Below are positions 35,482-44,468 of a stretch of DNA of 64,000 bases, one piece after another. This DNA comes from Streptomyces sp. VRA16 Mangrove soil (lineage in GTDB: Bacteria > Actinomycetota > Actinomycetes > Streptomycetales > Streptomycetaceae): NCBI RefSeq assembly GCF_017377775.1, contig NZ_JAFVLN010000006.1, positions 62,001-126,000 on the forward strand, read 5' to 3'. The position numbers and the translations under genes were made by a program. The notes under the pieces are model-generated. The model had not been told where the DNA came from. It searched no databases and saw nothing but the letters and a program-made list of their open reading frames with translations. Positions within the stretch are counted from its first letter, which is position 1, and each line of letters begins with the position of its first letter.

Positions 35482-35625
35482 TTCGGCGCACGGTCTCGCA
35501 AGGCGGCCGAAAATCATGGGTCCGCCTGTCTTCTCCCCCCGCGTAAGCCCCACGTCAGGCCCCGGACACGGACGAGCCCCGGGCCCGGCTCAGGACGGCG
35601 TGCGCCCCACGAAGGGACAAGCACC

Positions 35626-36231
35626 ATGCACCAGTTCGTACGCAGAGCCGCAGTCGTCACCGCCGCGGTCGGCGCCGCGGTCGGATTCACCGTGACCTCC
35701 GCCTCGGCCACGGCCCAGTCGGCGTGGACGGTCAGCCCGGCCGGCGCCTTCAGCGCGACGGCCCCCAACCCGACCCTCGACGTGCCGCTGGCCCAGCTCG
35801 TCTGCGACTCGTCGAATGCGTCCGGAACCCTCTCGGCGTCCGACTCGGACGGTGTCGGCATCGGCGACATCGGCACCGTCACCTTCACGAACTGCAACGT
35901 CGGCGGCATCCCGTTCGACGTGACCATGACCTCCACGCCGTGGAAGCTGAACGTCTCGAACGTCAACGCCACCGACTCCACGAAGGTGGACGGCTCCATC
36001 AGCTCCATCTCGGCGAAGATCAGTGGCCCGGGCTGCACCGCCACCTTCAGCGGCACGGTCTACGGCACCTACCAGAACGGCACCGGCAAGCTCACCGTCG
36101 ACGGCACCGGCACGGACCTGGTCGCCGGCTCCGACGCGGACTGCCTCGGCCTGATCAACCCCGGCGACGTGGCCAGCTTCAACGCCGTCTACCAGCTCGC
36201 GAACCCGATCCAGACGATCACGCCCGCGTGA
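35626..36231 (+). CDS. Secreted beta-rich protein of unknown function (1 of 3)
   Basis: The 201-residue product has a signal peptide (MHQFVRRAAVVTAAVGAAVGF, ASA at about 27). The mature beta-rich part is high in Thr, Ser and Gly with four cysteines (LVCDSS, TNCNVGG, GPGCTATF, ADCLGL) that may pair. No enzyme motif is seen. The composition resembles actinobacterial surface or secreted proteins seen beside lipid-uptake loci. ATG at 35626 follows GAAGGGA by 8 bases. A terminator follows, then a second secreted protein. Confidence 0.83.
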   Translation: MHQFVRRAAVVTAAVGAAVGFTVTSASATAQSAWTVSPAGAFSATAPNPTLDVPLAQLVCDSSNASGTLSASDSDGVGIGDIGTVTFTNCNVGGIPFDVTMTSTPWKLNVSNVNATDSTKVDGSISSISAKISGPGCTATFSGTVYGTYQNGTGKLTVDGTGTDLVAGSDADCLGLINPGDVASFNAVYQLANPIQTITPA

Positions 36232-36248
36232 TCCGACCGGTCCATCAC

Positions 36249-36282
36249 CGGCCCTGCGACGGCACACGGCGTCGCAGGGCCG
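36249..36282 (+). terminator. Terminator after first secreted protein gene
   Basis: A 13-bp stem (36249-36261 with 36270-36282) has an 8-base loop 18 bp after the stop. It may be partial, since the next gene starts only 36 bp further on. Confidence 0.75.
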
Positions 36283-36317
36283 TTCAGGCGATCCGCGGGC
36301 TAGAGGAGTGAGCACAG

Positions 36318-37817
36318 ATGAGGGGCAAGCGGCGTCCGGTGCTGCTCGGCGCGGCAGGACTCACGATGGGGCTGCTGGTCAGCCCGGGGTCCGCCGCGTC
36401 GTCGGCGGCCGACGGAACGGGCGGGACGACCCGGGTCGACACCGCCATCACCTACGCGTGCAAGGCGGACGACGGCAAGGCGGGCGGTCCCGCCCGCGAC
36501 ATCGGCGTCGGCATCACGGCCCGGCTCCCGTCGGCCGGGGTGGTGGGCGAGCCCATCCAGCCCGAGGACGTGACGGTGACGCCGGTCCTCCAGCGCTCCG
36601 ACCTCGCCGCCTGGCTGCCGGACGGCGCGACCACCGTGGCGGGCACGGCCACGGTCGGTGTCGACGTGCGCCAGGGCGAGGAGTCCGCGACCGCCACCTG
36701 GCAGGGGCTCTCCGCGCAGCCGATGCCGCTGCCCGCCGAGGGAGAGGTGCGGCCGGAGTTCACCGGCCCGGTGCCGTCCGTCACCGTCGGGGCGGACGGC
36801 GACGTGTCACTGACCGCCACCGGTCTCACGCTCGCGCTGACGCCCGACGAGGTGACCCCCGTGACCACGACCCTCACCTGCGAACCGGCCGCGGGACAGA
36901 ACGGCCGGCTCGGCGTCGTACCGGTCACCGGCGGCGCGGGCGGCGGGACGCCGGGCGGCGACGGCACGGGCCCCGCGCAGCAGGGGCGGGGCGAGCAGCG
37001 GGATGGCATCACCGCCGAGCAGCCGGGCACCCTCGCCGACGACGAGGGCCCCTGCCCCGTGCCGCTGCCCACGGGCGAGATGGACTACCGCTACGTACCC
37101 GTACCGCCGACCGGCGACGGCATCACGCACACCGAGAGCAATCTCCCGGGCACCCCGGGCTGCGCCTACGCCGTGGGGTACGCCAACGTCACCAAACTGC
37201 ACGGCGCCATGATCATCAACGATCCGGCCAAGAAGCCCGCGCTGCTCAGCGTCCTGGCGGTCAAGCACACGTACACCGTGAAGTTCCCCGAGGTCCCGGC
37301 GACGCGGCGGTACACCCGGATCGACTCGCTCGGCGCGCTGGACCTGCCGGACTCCGAGTCCACGTTCCTGGGGTTCGGGTTCCAGCCGGTGACCGCGAAG
37401 GTGTCGTACGACAACGGGCCCGTGACGATCTCGACGGGCAACGCCGGCACGCTGCCCGCCCCGCCGTTCGCCATCGTCTACTTCAAGCAGTCGCTGCGGC
37501 TGCACGACGTCACCCTGAACGGGGCGCCGCTGGACGTGGGCGGCGACTGCCGGACCGCCGAGTCCTTCGACGTGGTGCTGAACGGGCTCTTCCCCGAGTA
37601 CGGGAACGTGTTCTCCGGCGGCCCGTTGCAGGGCGAGGTCGACATCCCGCGGTTCAGTGGATGCCGCACGAAGAGCGGGGAGAACCTCGACGCCCTGTTC
37701 ACCGCGTCGATCTCGGGCAAGGGGAACCTGGTCCTGATGAATCAGGGGAAGACCTGTATCCCCACCTCCAAGCTCAACTGCCCGCCCGACATCCCGGAGC
37801 TGCCGCGCGCGAAGTAG
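36318..37817 (+). CDS. Large secreted protein, DUF6801-like (2 of 3)
   Basis: The 499-residue product has a signal peptide (MRGKRRPVLLGAAGLTMGLL, Ala-rich cleavage near 30). Residues about 40-195 form a domain of the DUF6801 type (ITYACKADDGKAGG, VGITARLPSAGVVGEPIQP, TLTCEP). A Gly/Gln-rich linker (about 200-250) and a second beta-rich domain (about 250-499) with several cysteines (PCPVPL, PGCAYAVG, GDCRTAE, GCRTKSG, KTCIPT, LNCPP) follow. Function is unknown. ATG at 36318 follows GAGGAG. It could be read with the preceding gene if the hairpin between them leaks. Confidence 0.83.
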   Translation: MRGKRRPVLLGAAGLTMGLLVSPGSAASSAADGTGGTTRVDTAITYACKADDGKAGGPARDIGVGITARLPSAGVVGEPIQPEDVTVTPVLQRSDLAAWLPDGATTVAGTATVGVDVRQGEESATATWQGLSAQPMPLPAEGEVRPEFTGPVPSVTVGADGDVSLTATGLTLALTPDEVTPVTTTLTCEPAAGQNGRLGVVPVTGGAGGGTPGGDGTGPAQQGRGEQRDGITAEQPGTLADDEGPCPVPLPTGEMDYRYVPVPPTGDGITHTESNLPGTPGCAYAVGYANVTKLHGAMIINDPAKKPALLSVLAVKHTYTVKFPEVPATRRYTRIDSLGALDLPDSESTFLGFGFQPVTAKVSYDNGPVTISTGNAGTLPAPPFAIVYFKQSLRLHDVTLNGAPLDVGGDCRTAESFDVVLNGLFPEYGNVFSGGPLQGEVDIPRFSGCRTKSGENLDALFTASISGKGNLVLMNQGKTCIPTSKLNCPPDIPELPRAK

Positions 37818-37823
37818 TCCGGC

Positions 37824-37859
37824 ACGGAGCCCCGGCCGGAGATCCGGCCGGGGCTCCGT
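37824..37859. terminator. Bidirectional terminator between secreted protein genes 2 and 3
   Basis: A 16-bp perfect stem (37824-37839 with 37844-37859) and AGAT tetraloop lie between two convergent stops. The structure is very stable. Confidence 0.9.
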
Positions 37860-37877
37860 CGCGGTCGCCCGAGGGGG

Positions 37878-38843
37878 CTACTTCACCGCCGAGTGCCACG
37901 CGTCCGACAGCGTCCTGCCCTGGTTCGGGTACGCCGCGAACGAGTTGGTGAGGCTCGCCGTCGCGGTCGACGTGCTGGTGAGCGTCAGGCTGTTGGTGCC
38001 GGAGGCCGCCGGCAGCCCCGTCTTCAGGTTCACCGCGAGGTCGATGAGGCCCAGCAGCCCGCAGTTGCTGGCGCCCGGCACGGCGAACGTGGAGTCGCCC
38101 TGGTCGGCGCCCGACAGCTGGAAGCTGGTCAGCGCGCCCGTCGTGGACGGGGTGCCGTCCGCGTCGAACCGTACGACCTTCACGGACGGCTTGGTGAGGG
38201 TCCGGGGCCGCAGCACGACGGGGTGTTCCGCCGTGCCGATGGTGCAGTCGGAGCTGAGGAACGGGTTCTTGAGCCGGATGCGCACGGGCAGCGACAGGAT
38301 CGGGTCGCCCGGGGTGATGGCGGCGGCCAGGTTGAAGTCGGACGGGCTGCCCGCGGACTCGATGGTGGCCGTGATCCGGTTCAGGTCGCCGTCCTTGACC
38401 TGCGCGCAGATGCTGCTGATGACGGGGATGTCGCTCGGGCACATCAGCCCCAGCAGGCCGCCCGGGACGTCCGCCGAGTCGGCGATGATCGTGCCCTCGG
38501 GCGGTGGCACCAGGAGCGGGGTCTGACCGGTTCGCTGGATCACGCCCATCTGGAGATCGCTGGCGCCGGTGGTCACCGTGGTGTTGCCGAGCTTGATGGA
38601 GCCGCTGGACGCGTGCGAGACCACGCACTGGGCGATGGTCTCCTGCCCGGTCGCGGCCAGCATGCCGGCGGCGTCGACCGGGCAGCGGTTGAACGGCGCC
38701 CAGGTGCCGTTCAGTTCGGCCGCAGCGGCCCCGGTCGCGGCCGACGACGTGCCGGCCAGGGCGAAGGCGGCCAGGGCCGCGGAGGCGCTCAGGACCGCGG
38801 CGCGGGCCCGTCTGCGTGCGGGCATGACGGATGCAGAATTCAT
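37878..38843 (-). CDS. Secreted protein of unknown function (3 of 3)
   Basis: The 321-residue product has a signal peptide (RRRARAAVLSASAALAAFALAG, then SSA). The mature part is beta-rich with cysteines at FNRCPVD, AQCVVSH, LMCPSD, SICAQVK, SDCTIG and SNCGLL. It has repeated Thr/Ser-rich strands and resembles secreted protein 1 in composition. No catalytic motif is seen. It is read divergently from the mce operon, and motif copy 2 lies about 92 bp upstream. It may be a cell-envelope partner of the Mce system, as an inference from position. Confidence 0.82.
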   Translation of the reverse strand: MNSASVMPARRRARAAVLSASAALAAFALAGTSSAATGAAAAELNGTWAPFNRCPVDAAGMLAATGQETIAQCVVSHASSGSIKLGNTTVTTGASDLQMGVIQRTGQTPLLVPPPEGTIIADSADVPGGLLGLMCPSDIPVISSICAQVKDGDLNRITATIESAGSPSDFNLAAAITPGDPILSLPVRIRLKNPFLSSDCTIGTAEHPVVLRPRTLTKPSVKVVRFDADGTPSTTGALTSFQLSGADQGDSTFAVPGASNCGLLGLIDLAVNLKTGLPAASGTNSLTLTSTSTATASLTNSFAAYPNQGRTLSDAWHSAVK

Positions 38844-38934
38844 GGGACCTCGGGCTCTCTCGACGGCACCCGGAGCGTTCCACGGGTGTGGGGACAGCCG
38901 GCCGGACGTGCGTGGACGGCCTCTGACGGCCCAT

Positions 38935-38953
38935 GACGCTACGGGTAAGTAAC
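38935..38953 (-). promoter_or_regulatory. Shared 19-bp motif, copy 2
   Basis: On the minus strand it reads GTTACTTACCCGTAGCGTC, facing the secreted protein gene that starts at 38843. See also 35463 and 39110. Confidence 0.6.
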
Positions 38954-39109
38954 TAACCCGGCAAGGAATTTGGAAACGTCGGCCGCGAGTTCCTCTCCGG
39001 CGGTTCGTAAATTGTCGCCGAGTGAGTGTGCGGGGGCCTTGAGTTATTACCCGGTGAAGGGTTGCCGGGTGCCGCCCGGCATTTTCCTGTCCGGCTATTG
39101 CGGCCCTAG

Positions 39110-39128
39110 GTTACTCGGTCGTAACGTC
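39110..39128 (+). promoter_or_regulatory. Shared 19-bp motif, copy 3
   Basis: GTTACTCGGTCGTAACGTC faces the mce operon. It includes an imperfect TTAC-N6-GTAA symmetry. The other copies are at 35463 and 38935. Confidence 0.6.
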
Positions 39129-39454
39129 CAGGTGTGGTCGTTCGACTCCTCGCCGACACCCCCCTGTCGACCAGGAGTTCCTGGGGAGAACCCGGCCCGA
39201 TCCCTCCTTCCGGGTCAGGGTCTCCAAGGGTGGGGCCCCGCAGTTCCGACCCCCCGGAGACGCGGGGCCCCGCCCGATTCCCCGCACGCGAATCACTCAC
39301 CGGACGACAAGTCATTCCCGCCGCTTTGTCATCCGGTGACAAAGAAGTGGCGGCGCCCCGGAATTAGCTTACGCGCCGCTTGTCGTGGCGGTATCAGCCC
39401 ACTTAACGTGCGCCTCCCGGTGCACATGAGCAACGAGCGCTTGCTGGAGGTGAC

Positions 39455-40462
39455 ATGGGAATCGAAGTAAAGGTCGAGGGCCTGACCAAGTCCTTTGGCA
39501 AGCAGAACATCTGGCAGGACGTCAGCCTCACCCTGCCGGCCGGTGAGGTGAGCGTCATGCTCGGGCCCTCCGGGACCGGGAAGACCGTCTTCCTGAAATC
39601 GCTGATCGGGCTCCTCAAGCCCGAGCACGGCCGGGTCCTGGTCGACGGGGTCGACATGGCCCGCAGCCCCGAGCGGGACATCATGGAGGCCAGGAAGCTG
39701 TTCGGCCTGATGTTCCAGGACGGCGCCCTGTTCGGATCGATGAACCTCTTCGACAACATCGCCTTCCCGCTGCGCGAGCACACGAAGAAGAAGGAATCCG
39801 AGATCCGCCGCATCGTCATGGAACGCATCGACGCGGTGGGCCTGTTGGGGGCCGAGGGGAAGCTGCCCGGCGAGATCAGCGGCGGTATGCGCAAGCGGGC
39901 CGGTCTCGCGCGGGCGCTCGTCCTCGACCCGCAGATCATCCTCTGCGACGAGCCCGACTCGGGGCTCGACCCGGTGCGGACCGCCTTCATCTCGCAGCTG
40001 CTCATCGACCTGAACACCACCACCGACGCGACGATGCTCATCGTCACCCACAACCTCGACATCGCCGCGACGGTGCCCGACAACATGGGGATGCTCTTCC
40101 GGCGCAACCTCGTCACCTTCGGCCCGCGGGAAGTGCTGCTGACCAGCGAGGAGCCCGTCGTGCGGCAGTTCCTCACCGCCGACGTGGTGGGGCCGATCGG
40201 GATGTCCGAGGAGAAGGACGCGGGGGCGCTGGCCGCCGAGGCTTCCCGGGGCGGGGCGGTGGCCACCCCGCGTGAGCTGGTGCCGCAGTTGGCGCCATCG
40301 CCGGGGCTCGGGGAGCGGGCTGCCGTCGCGCGGCGGCGGGAGCGGGTGCTCGGGCTGCTGGACACGTTGCCCGGTGCCGCTCAGGCCGCGATTCGCTCCG
40401 CGTACGGGCGGGATGTGCTGGAGCCGACCGCTGTGGTGCCCCGGGCCGGGGGTGCCGTGTGA
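39455..40462 (+). CDS. mceG: Mce-system ABC ATPase (MceG/MlaF-like)
   Basis: The 335-residue product is the ATPase of a lipid-import ABC system. Walker A is GPSGTGKT at 37-44, the signature ISGGM at 141-145 and Walker B ILCDEP at 162-167, followed by the switch His in IVTHNLD. The body resembles Mkl/MceG and MlaF. A C-terminal extension (about 250-335) is present, as in mycobacterial MceG. ATG at 39455 follows GGAGGTGAC. In mycobacteria mceG is usually unlinked, while here it heads the operon. It overlaps the first permease by 4 bp. Confidence 0.9.
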   Translation: MGIEVKVEGLTKSFGKQNIWQDVSLTLPAGEVSVMLGPSGTGKTVFLKSLIGLLKPEHGRVLVDGVDMARSPERDIMEARKLFGLMFQDGALFGSMNLFDNIAFPLREHTKKKESEIRRIVMERIDAVGLLGAEGKLPGEISGGMRKRAGLARALVLDPQIILCDEPDSGLDPVRTAFISQLLIDLNTTTDATMLIVTHNLDIAATVPDNMGMLFRRNLVTFGPREVLLTSEEPVVRQFLTADVVGPIGMSEEKDAGALAAEASRGGAVATPRELVPQLAPSPGLGERAAVARRRERVLGLLDTLPGAAQAAIRSAYGRDVLEPTAVVPRAGGAV

Positions 40463-41343
40463 GTGCGGATACCCGTCTGCCCGATTCCGGTGCTCGCCGG
40501 GCGCGGCATCGTCGTGGCCTGCCGCGCTCACGCGGCGGCAGCACAGCGAACACGGCCCCGCGCCCCTACGGGGCGCACCCGCTCCTCGGCCCCTTGAGAC
40601 AGACCGGGCAGCTCTTCGCTCTCGCCGTGCGCGTCGTGCGTGACATCTTCCGGCGGCCGTTCCAGTTCCGGGAGTTCGTCGAGCAGTTCTGGTTCATCGC
40701 CAGTGTCACCATCCTGCCCGCCGCCCTCGTGTCGATCCCCTTCGGCGCCGTCATCGCGCTCCAAGTCGGTTCGCTCACCCAGCAGTTGGGGGCGCAGTCC
40801 TTCACCGGCGGGGCCAGTGTGCTCGCCGTCATCCAGCAGGCCAGCCCGCTCATCGTCGCCCTGCTTATCGCCGGGGCCGGCGGCTCCGCCATCTGCGCCG
40901 ATCTCGGGTCGCGCAAGATCCGGGAGGAGCTCGACGCGATGACCGTCATGGGGGTCTCGCCCGTGCAGCGGCTCGTCGTGCCGCGCGTGCTCGCCGCCAT
41001 GTTCGTCAGCCTGCTGCTCAACGGCATGGTCTCCGTCGTCGGCACGCTCGGCGGCTACTTCTTCAACGTCGTGATGCAGCACGGCACTCCGGGCGCCTAC
41101 CTCCAGTCATTCTCCGCGCTCGCCCAGCTCCCCGACCTCTACATCAGCGAGTTCAAAGCCCTCGTCTTCGGGTTCATCGCCGGGATCGTCGCCGCGTACC
41201 GCGGACTCAACCCGAGAGGCGGGCCGAAGGGCGTCGGTGACGCCGTCAACCAGTCCGTCGTCATCACCTTCATCCTGCTCTTCTTCGTGAACACGGTACT
41301 GACCGGGATCTACCTCCAGATCGTTCCACCGAAGGGAGGCTGA
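40459..41343 (+). CDS. yrbEA: MlaE/YrbE-type permease, first
   Basis: The 294-residue product is a MlaE-family ABC permease with about five membrane helices and the family stretch GGSAICADLGSRKIREELDAMTVMGVSPVQRLVVPRVLAAM (about residues 140-180), where the coupling segment contacts the ATPase. The first 40 residues are polar and unusual. GTG at 40459 overlaps the ATPase stop (GTGA). It forms a heterodimer with the next gene to move lipid through the Mce complex, by family knowledge. Confidence 0.9.
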   Translation: MSADTRLPDSGARRARHRRGLPRSRGGSTANTAPRPYGAHPLLGPLRQTGQLFALAVRVVRDIFRRPFQFREFVEQFWFIASVTILPAALVSIPFGAVIALQVGSLTQQLGAQSFTGGASVLAVIQQASPLIVALLIAGAGGSAICADLGSRKIREELDAMTVMGVSPVQRLVVPRVLAAMFVSLLLNGMVSVVGTLGGYFFNVVMQHGTPGAYLQSFSALAQLPDLYISEFKALVFGFIAGIVAAYRGLNPRGGPKGVGDAVNQSVVITFILLFFVNTVLTGIYLQIVPPKGG

Positions 41344-41351
41344 GCACTCTC

Positions 41352-42158
41352 ATGGCCTCCCCACTCGTCTGGCTCGACCGCGGCGGCGACCAACTCCTCT
41401 TCTACATAAGGGCGTTGGTGTGGATCCCGCGGACCGTCGTGCGGTATGCGAAGGAAGTGCAGCGGCTGCTCGCCGAGGTCGCCTTCGGCTCCGGCGGGCT
41501 CGGTGTCATCGGCGGCACCATCGGCGTGATGATCGCGATGACCGCCGCCACCGGCACCGTCGTCGGGCTCCAGGGCTACGCGGCCCTCGACCAGATCGGC
41601 ACCGCCGCCTTCACCGGCTTCGTCTCCGCGTACTTCAACACCCGCGAGATCGCCCCGCTCGTCGCCGGACTCGCCCTGTCCGCCACCGTCGGCGCCGGGT
41701 TCACCGCCCAGCTCGGCGCCATGCGCATCAACGAAGAGGTCGACGCGCTCGAAGGCATGGGCGTGCGGTCGATGCCGTACCTCGTCACCACCCGCATCGT
41801 CGCCGGCGTCGTCGCCATCATCCCGCTCTACGCGATCGGGCTGCTCTCCTCCTACCTGGCCTCGCGCCTGGTCACCGTCGTCTTCAACGGGCAGTCGCAA
41901 GGCACGTACGACCACTACTTCAACCTCTTCCTCTCACCCACCGACGTGCTGCTCTCCGTCCTCAAAGTGCTGATCTTCAGCGTGATGGTGATCCTCGCCC
42001 ACTGCTACTACGGGTTCCGGGCGAGCGGCGGCCCCGCGGGGGTCGGCGTCGCCGTGGGGCGGTCGGTGCGCAACGCTATCGTCGTCATCTCCGTCACCGA
42101 CTTCTTCCTCTCCCTCGCCATCTGGGGCGCCACCACGACCGTGAAGGTGGCGGGCTGA
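41352..42158 (+). CDS. yrbEB: MlaE/YrbE-type permease, second
   Basis: The 268-residue product is the partner permease: MTAATGTVVGLQGYAALDQIG, then SATVGAGFTAQLGAMRINEEVDALEGMGVRSMPYLVTTRIVAG (MlaE motif with the coupling Glu and Arg). It has about five membrane helices. ATG at 41352 follows GGAGGC by a short gap. It starts 8 bp after the first permease and ends 1 bp before mceA. Confidence 0.9.
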   Translation: MASPLVWLDRGGDQLLFYIRALVWIPRTVVRYAKEVQRLLAEVAFGSGGLGVIGGTIGVMIAMTAATGTVVGLQGYAALDQIGTAAFTGFVSAYFNTREIAPLVAGLALSATVGAGFTAQLGAMRINEEVDALEGMGVRSMPYLVTTRIVAGVVAIIPLYAIGLLSSYLASRLVTVVFNGQSQGTYDHYFNLFLSPTDVLLSVLKVLIFSVMVILAHCYYGFRASGGPAGVGVAVGRSVRNAIVVISVTDFFLSLAIWGATTTVKVAG

Positions 42159-42159
42159 C

Positions 42160-43410
42160 ATGGAGACCGTGCGCCGCAGACTCGCGGGGATCGCCTTCCT
42201 GCTCGTGCCCGCCCTGCTCATCTGGCTCGCCGTCGCCGTCTACGGCAAGGACTTCACCGACTCCGACGAGGTCGTCGTCGAGACCGGGAACGTCGGCAAC
42301 GAGATGCACATCGGCGCCGAGGTGAAACTGCGCGGCGTCGTCCTCGGCGAGGTCCGCAGGATCGACGCCACCGGCACCGGGGCCCGCCTCACCCTCGCCC
42401 TCGAACCCGGCGCGCTCCGCGACATCCCCGACGACGTCAGCGCCCAGATGCTGCCGACCACCCTCTTCGGTGAGCGGTACGTGGCCCTGGTGGCGCCGAG
42501 CGATCCCAGTACGCGGATGCTGGCGGCCGGGGCGACCATCCCGCAGGACCGCTCCGCCAACGCCGTCGAACTGCAACAGGTCCTCGACGACGTCCTGCCG
42601 ATGCTGACCGCCGTACAGCCGCAGAAACTCTCCGCGACGCTGTCCGCCGTGTCGCAGGCCCTGGAGGGCCGGGGCTCCCAGCTGGGCGACACGCTCACCC
42701 AACTCGACGCCCACCTGCGGAAGTTCAACCCGAACCTGCCGACCCTGAACGAGGACCTGAAGCAGCTCGTCACCGTGTCCCACACCTACGCCGACGCCGC
42801 GCCCGGCATCATCGACGCACTCCGCGACCTCACCACCACCAGCGGCACGATCGCCGAGAAACAGAGCGACCTCGCCGCCGCCTACGGCGACACGACACGC
42901 GCCGCCGAGGACCTCGACGCGTTCCTGCGGGCCAACCAGGACAACATCATCCGGCTCTCCGCCACCTCGCGGCCCACCCTCGAACTGCTCGCGAAGTACG
43001 CACCGTCGTTCCCGTGCACGCTGCGCACGCTCACCGAGTTCGTGCCCCGCATGGACAAGGCGCTCGGCAAGGGCACCGACCAGCCGGGGCTGCACATCGA
43101 CGTCACGACGGTCGCCTCCCGTGGCGCCTACGCCGCCGGGCGCGACACCCCGTCCTACGGCTCGGGCGGCACCCCGCACTGCTACTCGGTGCCCTACCTC
43201 GGCAGCGCGTCGGCCCGTACGCCGACGGCCGCCACCGCGTCGGCCTCCGTCGCCGGGCAGGACCTCGGGCCCGCCAACTCGCCGCAGGAGAACGACCTGG
43301 TGAACGAGCTCGTCGCGCCCGCGGCCAAGACCTCGCCCGACGACCTGCCCGACTGGTCGAGCCTGCTCGTCGGACCCGTCTACCGGGGGACGGAGGTGAA
43401 GCTCAAGTGA
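42160..43410 (+). CDS. mceA: Mce family protein A
   Basis: The 416-residue product has an N-terminal membrane anchor (IAFLLVPALLIWLAVAVYGKDF, about 10-30). One MlaD/MCE domain follows (about 35-120, EMHIGAEVKLRGVVLGEVRRIDA, ending GERYVALV), then a long helical needle region, then a Cys-containing end (FPCTLRTL, PHCYSVPY). MCE proteins build a hydrophobic tube across the envelope. It is the first of six. The start at 42160 lies 2 bases after the permease stop, showing tight coupling. Confidence 0.92.
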   Translation: METVRRRLAGIAFLLVPALLIWLAVAVYGKDFTDSDEVVVETGNVGNEMHIGAEVKLRGVVLGEVRRIDATGTGARLTLALEPGALRDIPDDVSAQMLPTTLFGERYVALVAPSDPSTRMLAAGATIPQDRSANAVELQQVLDDVLPMLTAVQPQKLSATLSAVSQALEGRGSQLGDTLTQLDAHLRKFNPNLPTLNEDLKQLVTVSHTYADAAPGIIDALRDLTTTSGTIAEKQSDLAAAYGDTTRAAEDLDAFLRANQDNIIRLSATSRPTLELLAKYAPSFPCTLRTLTEFVPRMDKALGKGTDQPGLHIDVTTVASRGAYAAGRDTPSYGSGGTPHCYSVPYLGSASARTPTAATASASVAGQDLGPANSPQENDLVNELVAPAAKTSPDDLPDWSSLLVGPVYRGTEVKLK

Positions 43411-44468
43411 CCGCCAAGGACGACGAGTTCGGGCACATCAGGCGCAGATCCCTGGCCGGCCCGCTGACCAAGTCACTGATCTTCGTCCTCGTCACCGCAC
43501 TCGCCACCACCGTGCTCGGCCTGAGCATCGCCAACACCGGCGTCAACACCGACACCCGCACGTACAAGGCGCTGTTCACCGACGTCACCGGGCTCATCGA
43601 CGGCGACGGGGTGCGGATCTCCGGGGTGAAGGTCGGCGAGGTGACGGACGTCCGCGTCGTCGACCGCCGCACCGCCCAGGTGACGTTCACCGTCGAGAAG
43701 GATCGCGCCCTGCCGGCCACCACCACGGCCGCCGTGAAGTACCTCAACATGGTCGGGCAGCGGTACGTGTCCCTGGAGCGCGGCACCGGCACGGCCACCG
43801 GCGACCTGCGGCCCGGCGGCACCATCCCGCTGGCGCACACCACGCCCGCCCTCGACCTGACCCTCCTCTTCAACGGCTTCAAGCCGCTCTTCGAGGGGCT
43901 GTCCCCGAAGGACGTCAACGACCTCGCCGGATCGATCGTCAAGGTGCTCCAGGGCGAGGGCGGGACCGTCGACAGCCTCATCCGGCACGTCGGATCGCTC
44001 ACGCAGACCGTCGCCGCCAAGGACAAGGTCATCGGCGAGGTCATCGGCAACCTCACCGACGTGCTGACCACCATCAACGACCGCGAGGCCCAGTTCGACG
44101 ACCTCGTCACCACCCTCCAGGAACTGGTCTCCGGCTTCAACGACGACCGCAAGCCGCTCGGCGAGGCCGTCACCGCGATGGGCGACCTGACGACCGTCAC
44201 CGCCGGATTCCTCAAGGACGCGCGCGAGCCGCTCAAGGGCGACATCCAGCAACTCGGGCGCCTGTCGGGCCAGTTGGGCCAGGGACTGCCGCAGATCCAG
44301 AACTTCCTCGACAAGACCCCGAGCAAGCTGACCGCCCTGACCCGGCTCGCCTCGTACGGATCCTGGTTCAACCTCTACCTCTGCCAGGCCGGCGTCAGCG
44401 GGGTCACCATGTCCGACGGTTCGAAGCCGCCCACCGGCATCACCGTCACCGAAGCGAGGTGCCAGTGA
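43407..44468 (+). CDS. mceB: Mce family protein B
   Basis: The 353-residue product has a membrane anchor (SLIFVLVTALATTVLGLSIANTG, about 23-45). The MCE domain (YKALFTDVTGLIDGDGVRISGVKVGEVTDVRV, then VGQRYVSLE) runs to about 125, and a helical region follows. Near the C terminus is NLYLCQAGVSG. The GTG at 43407 overlaps the mceA stop (GTGA); the frame is open upstream but codes poorly. Subunit B of the six-protein MCE assembly. Confidence 0.92.
   Translation: MTAKDDEFGHIRRRSLAGPLTKSLIFVLVTALATTVLGLSIANTGVNTDTRTYKALFTDVTGLIDGDGVRISGVKVGEVTDVRVVDRRTAQVTFTVEKDRALPATTTAAVKYLNMVGQRYVSLERGTGTATGDLRPGGTIPLAHTTPALDLTLLFNGFKPLFEGLSPKDVNDLAGSIVKVLQGEGGTVDSLIRHVGSLTQTVAAKDKVIGEVIGNLTDVLTTINDREAQFDDLVTTLQELVSGFNDDRKPLGEAVTAMGDLTTVTAGFLKDAREPLKGDIQQLGRLSGQLGQGLPQIQNFLDKTPSKLTALTRLASYGSWFNLYLCQAGVSGVTMSDGSKPPTGITVTEARCQ

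Larger units (their letters stand above)
38844..39454. other. Divergent regulatory region between secreted protein 3 and the mce operon
   Basis: 611 bp without a convincing gene. It carries motif copy 2 (38935-38953, minus) and copy 3 (39110-39128, plus). A GGGTAAGTAACTAACCC inverted-repeat-like stretch lies at about 38942-38958 and overlaps copy 2. The mce leader is long: 345 bp from motif to start. Confidence 0.6.

Noticed and set aside
39104..39128. KstR box before the mce operon
   Set aside because: The GTT half is present in the GTTACT motif, but the AAC half is absent. The shared motif is a different site.
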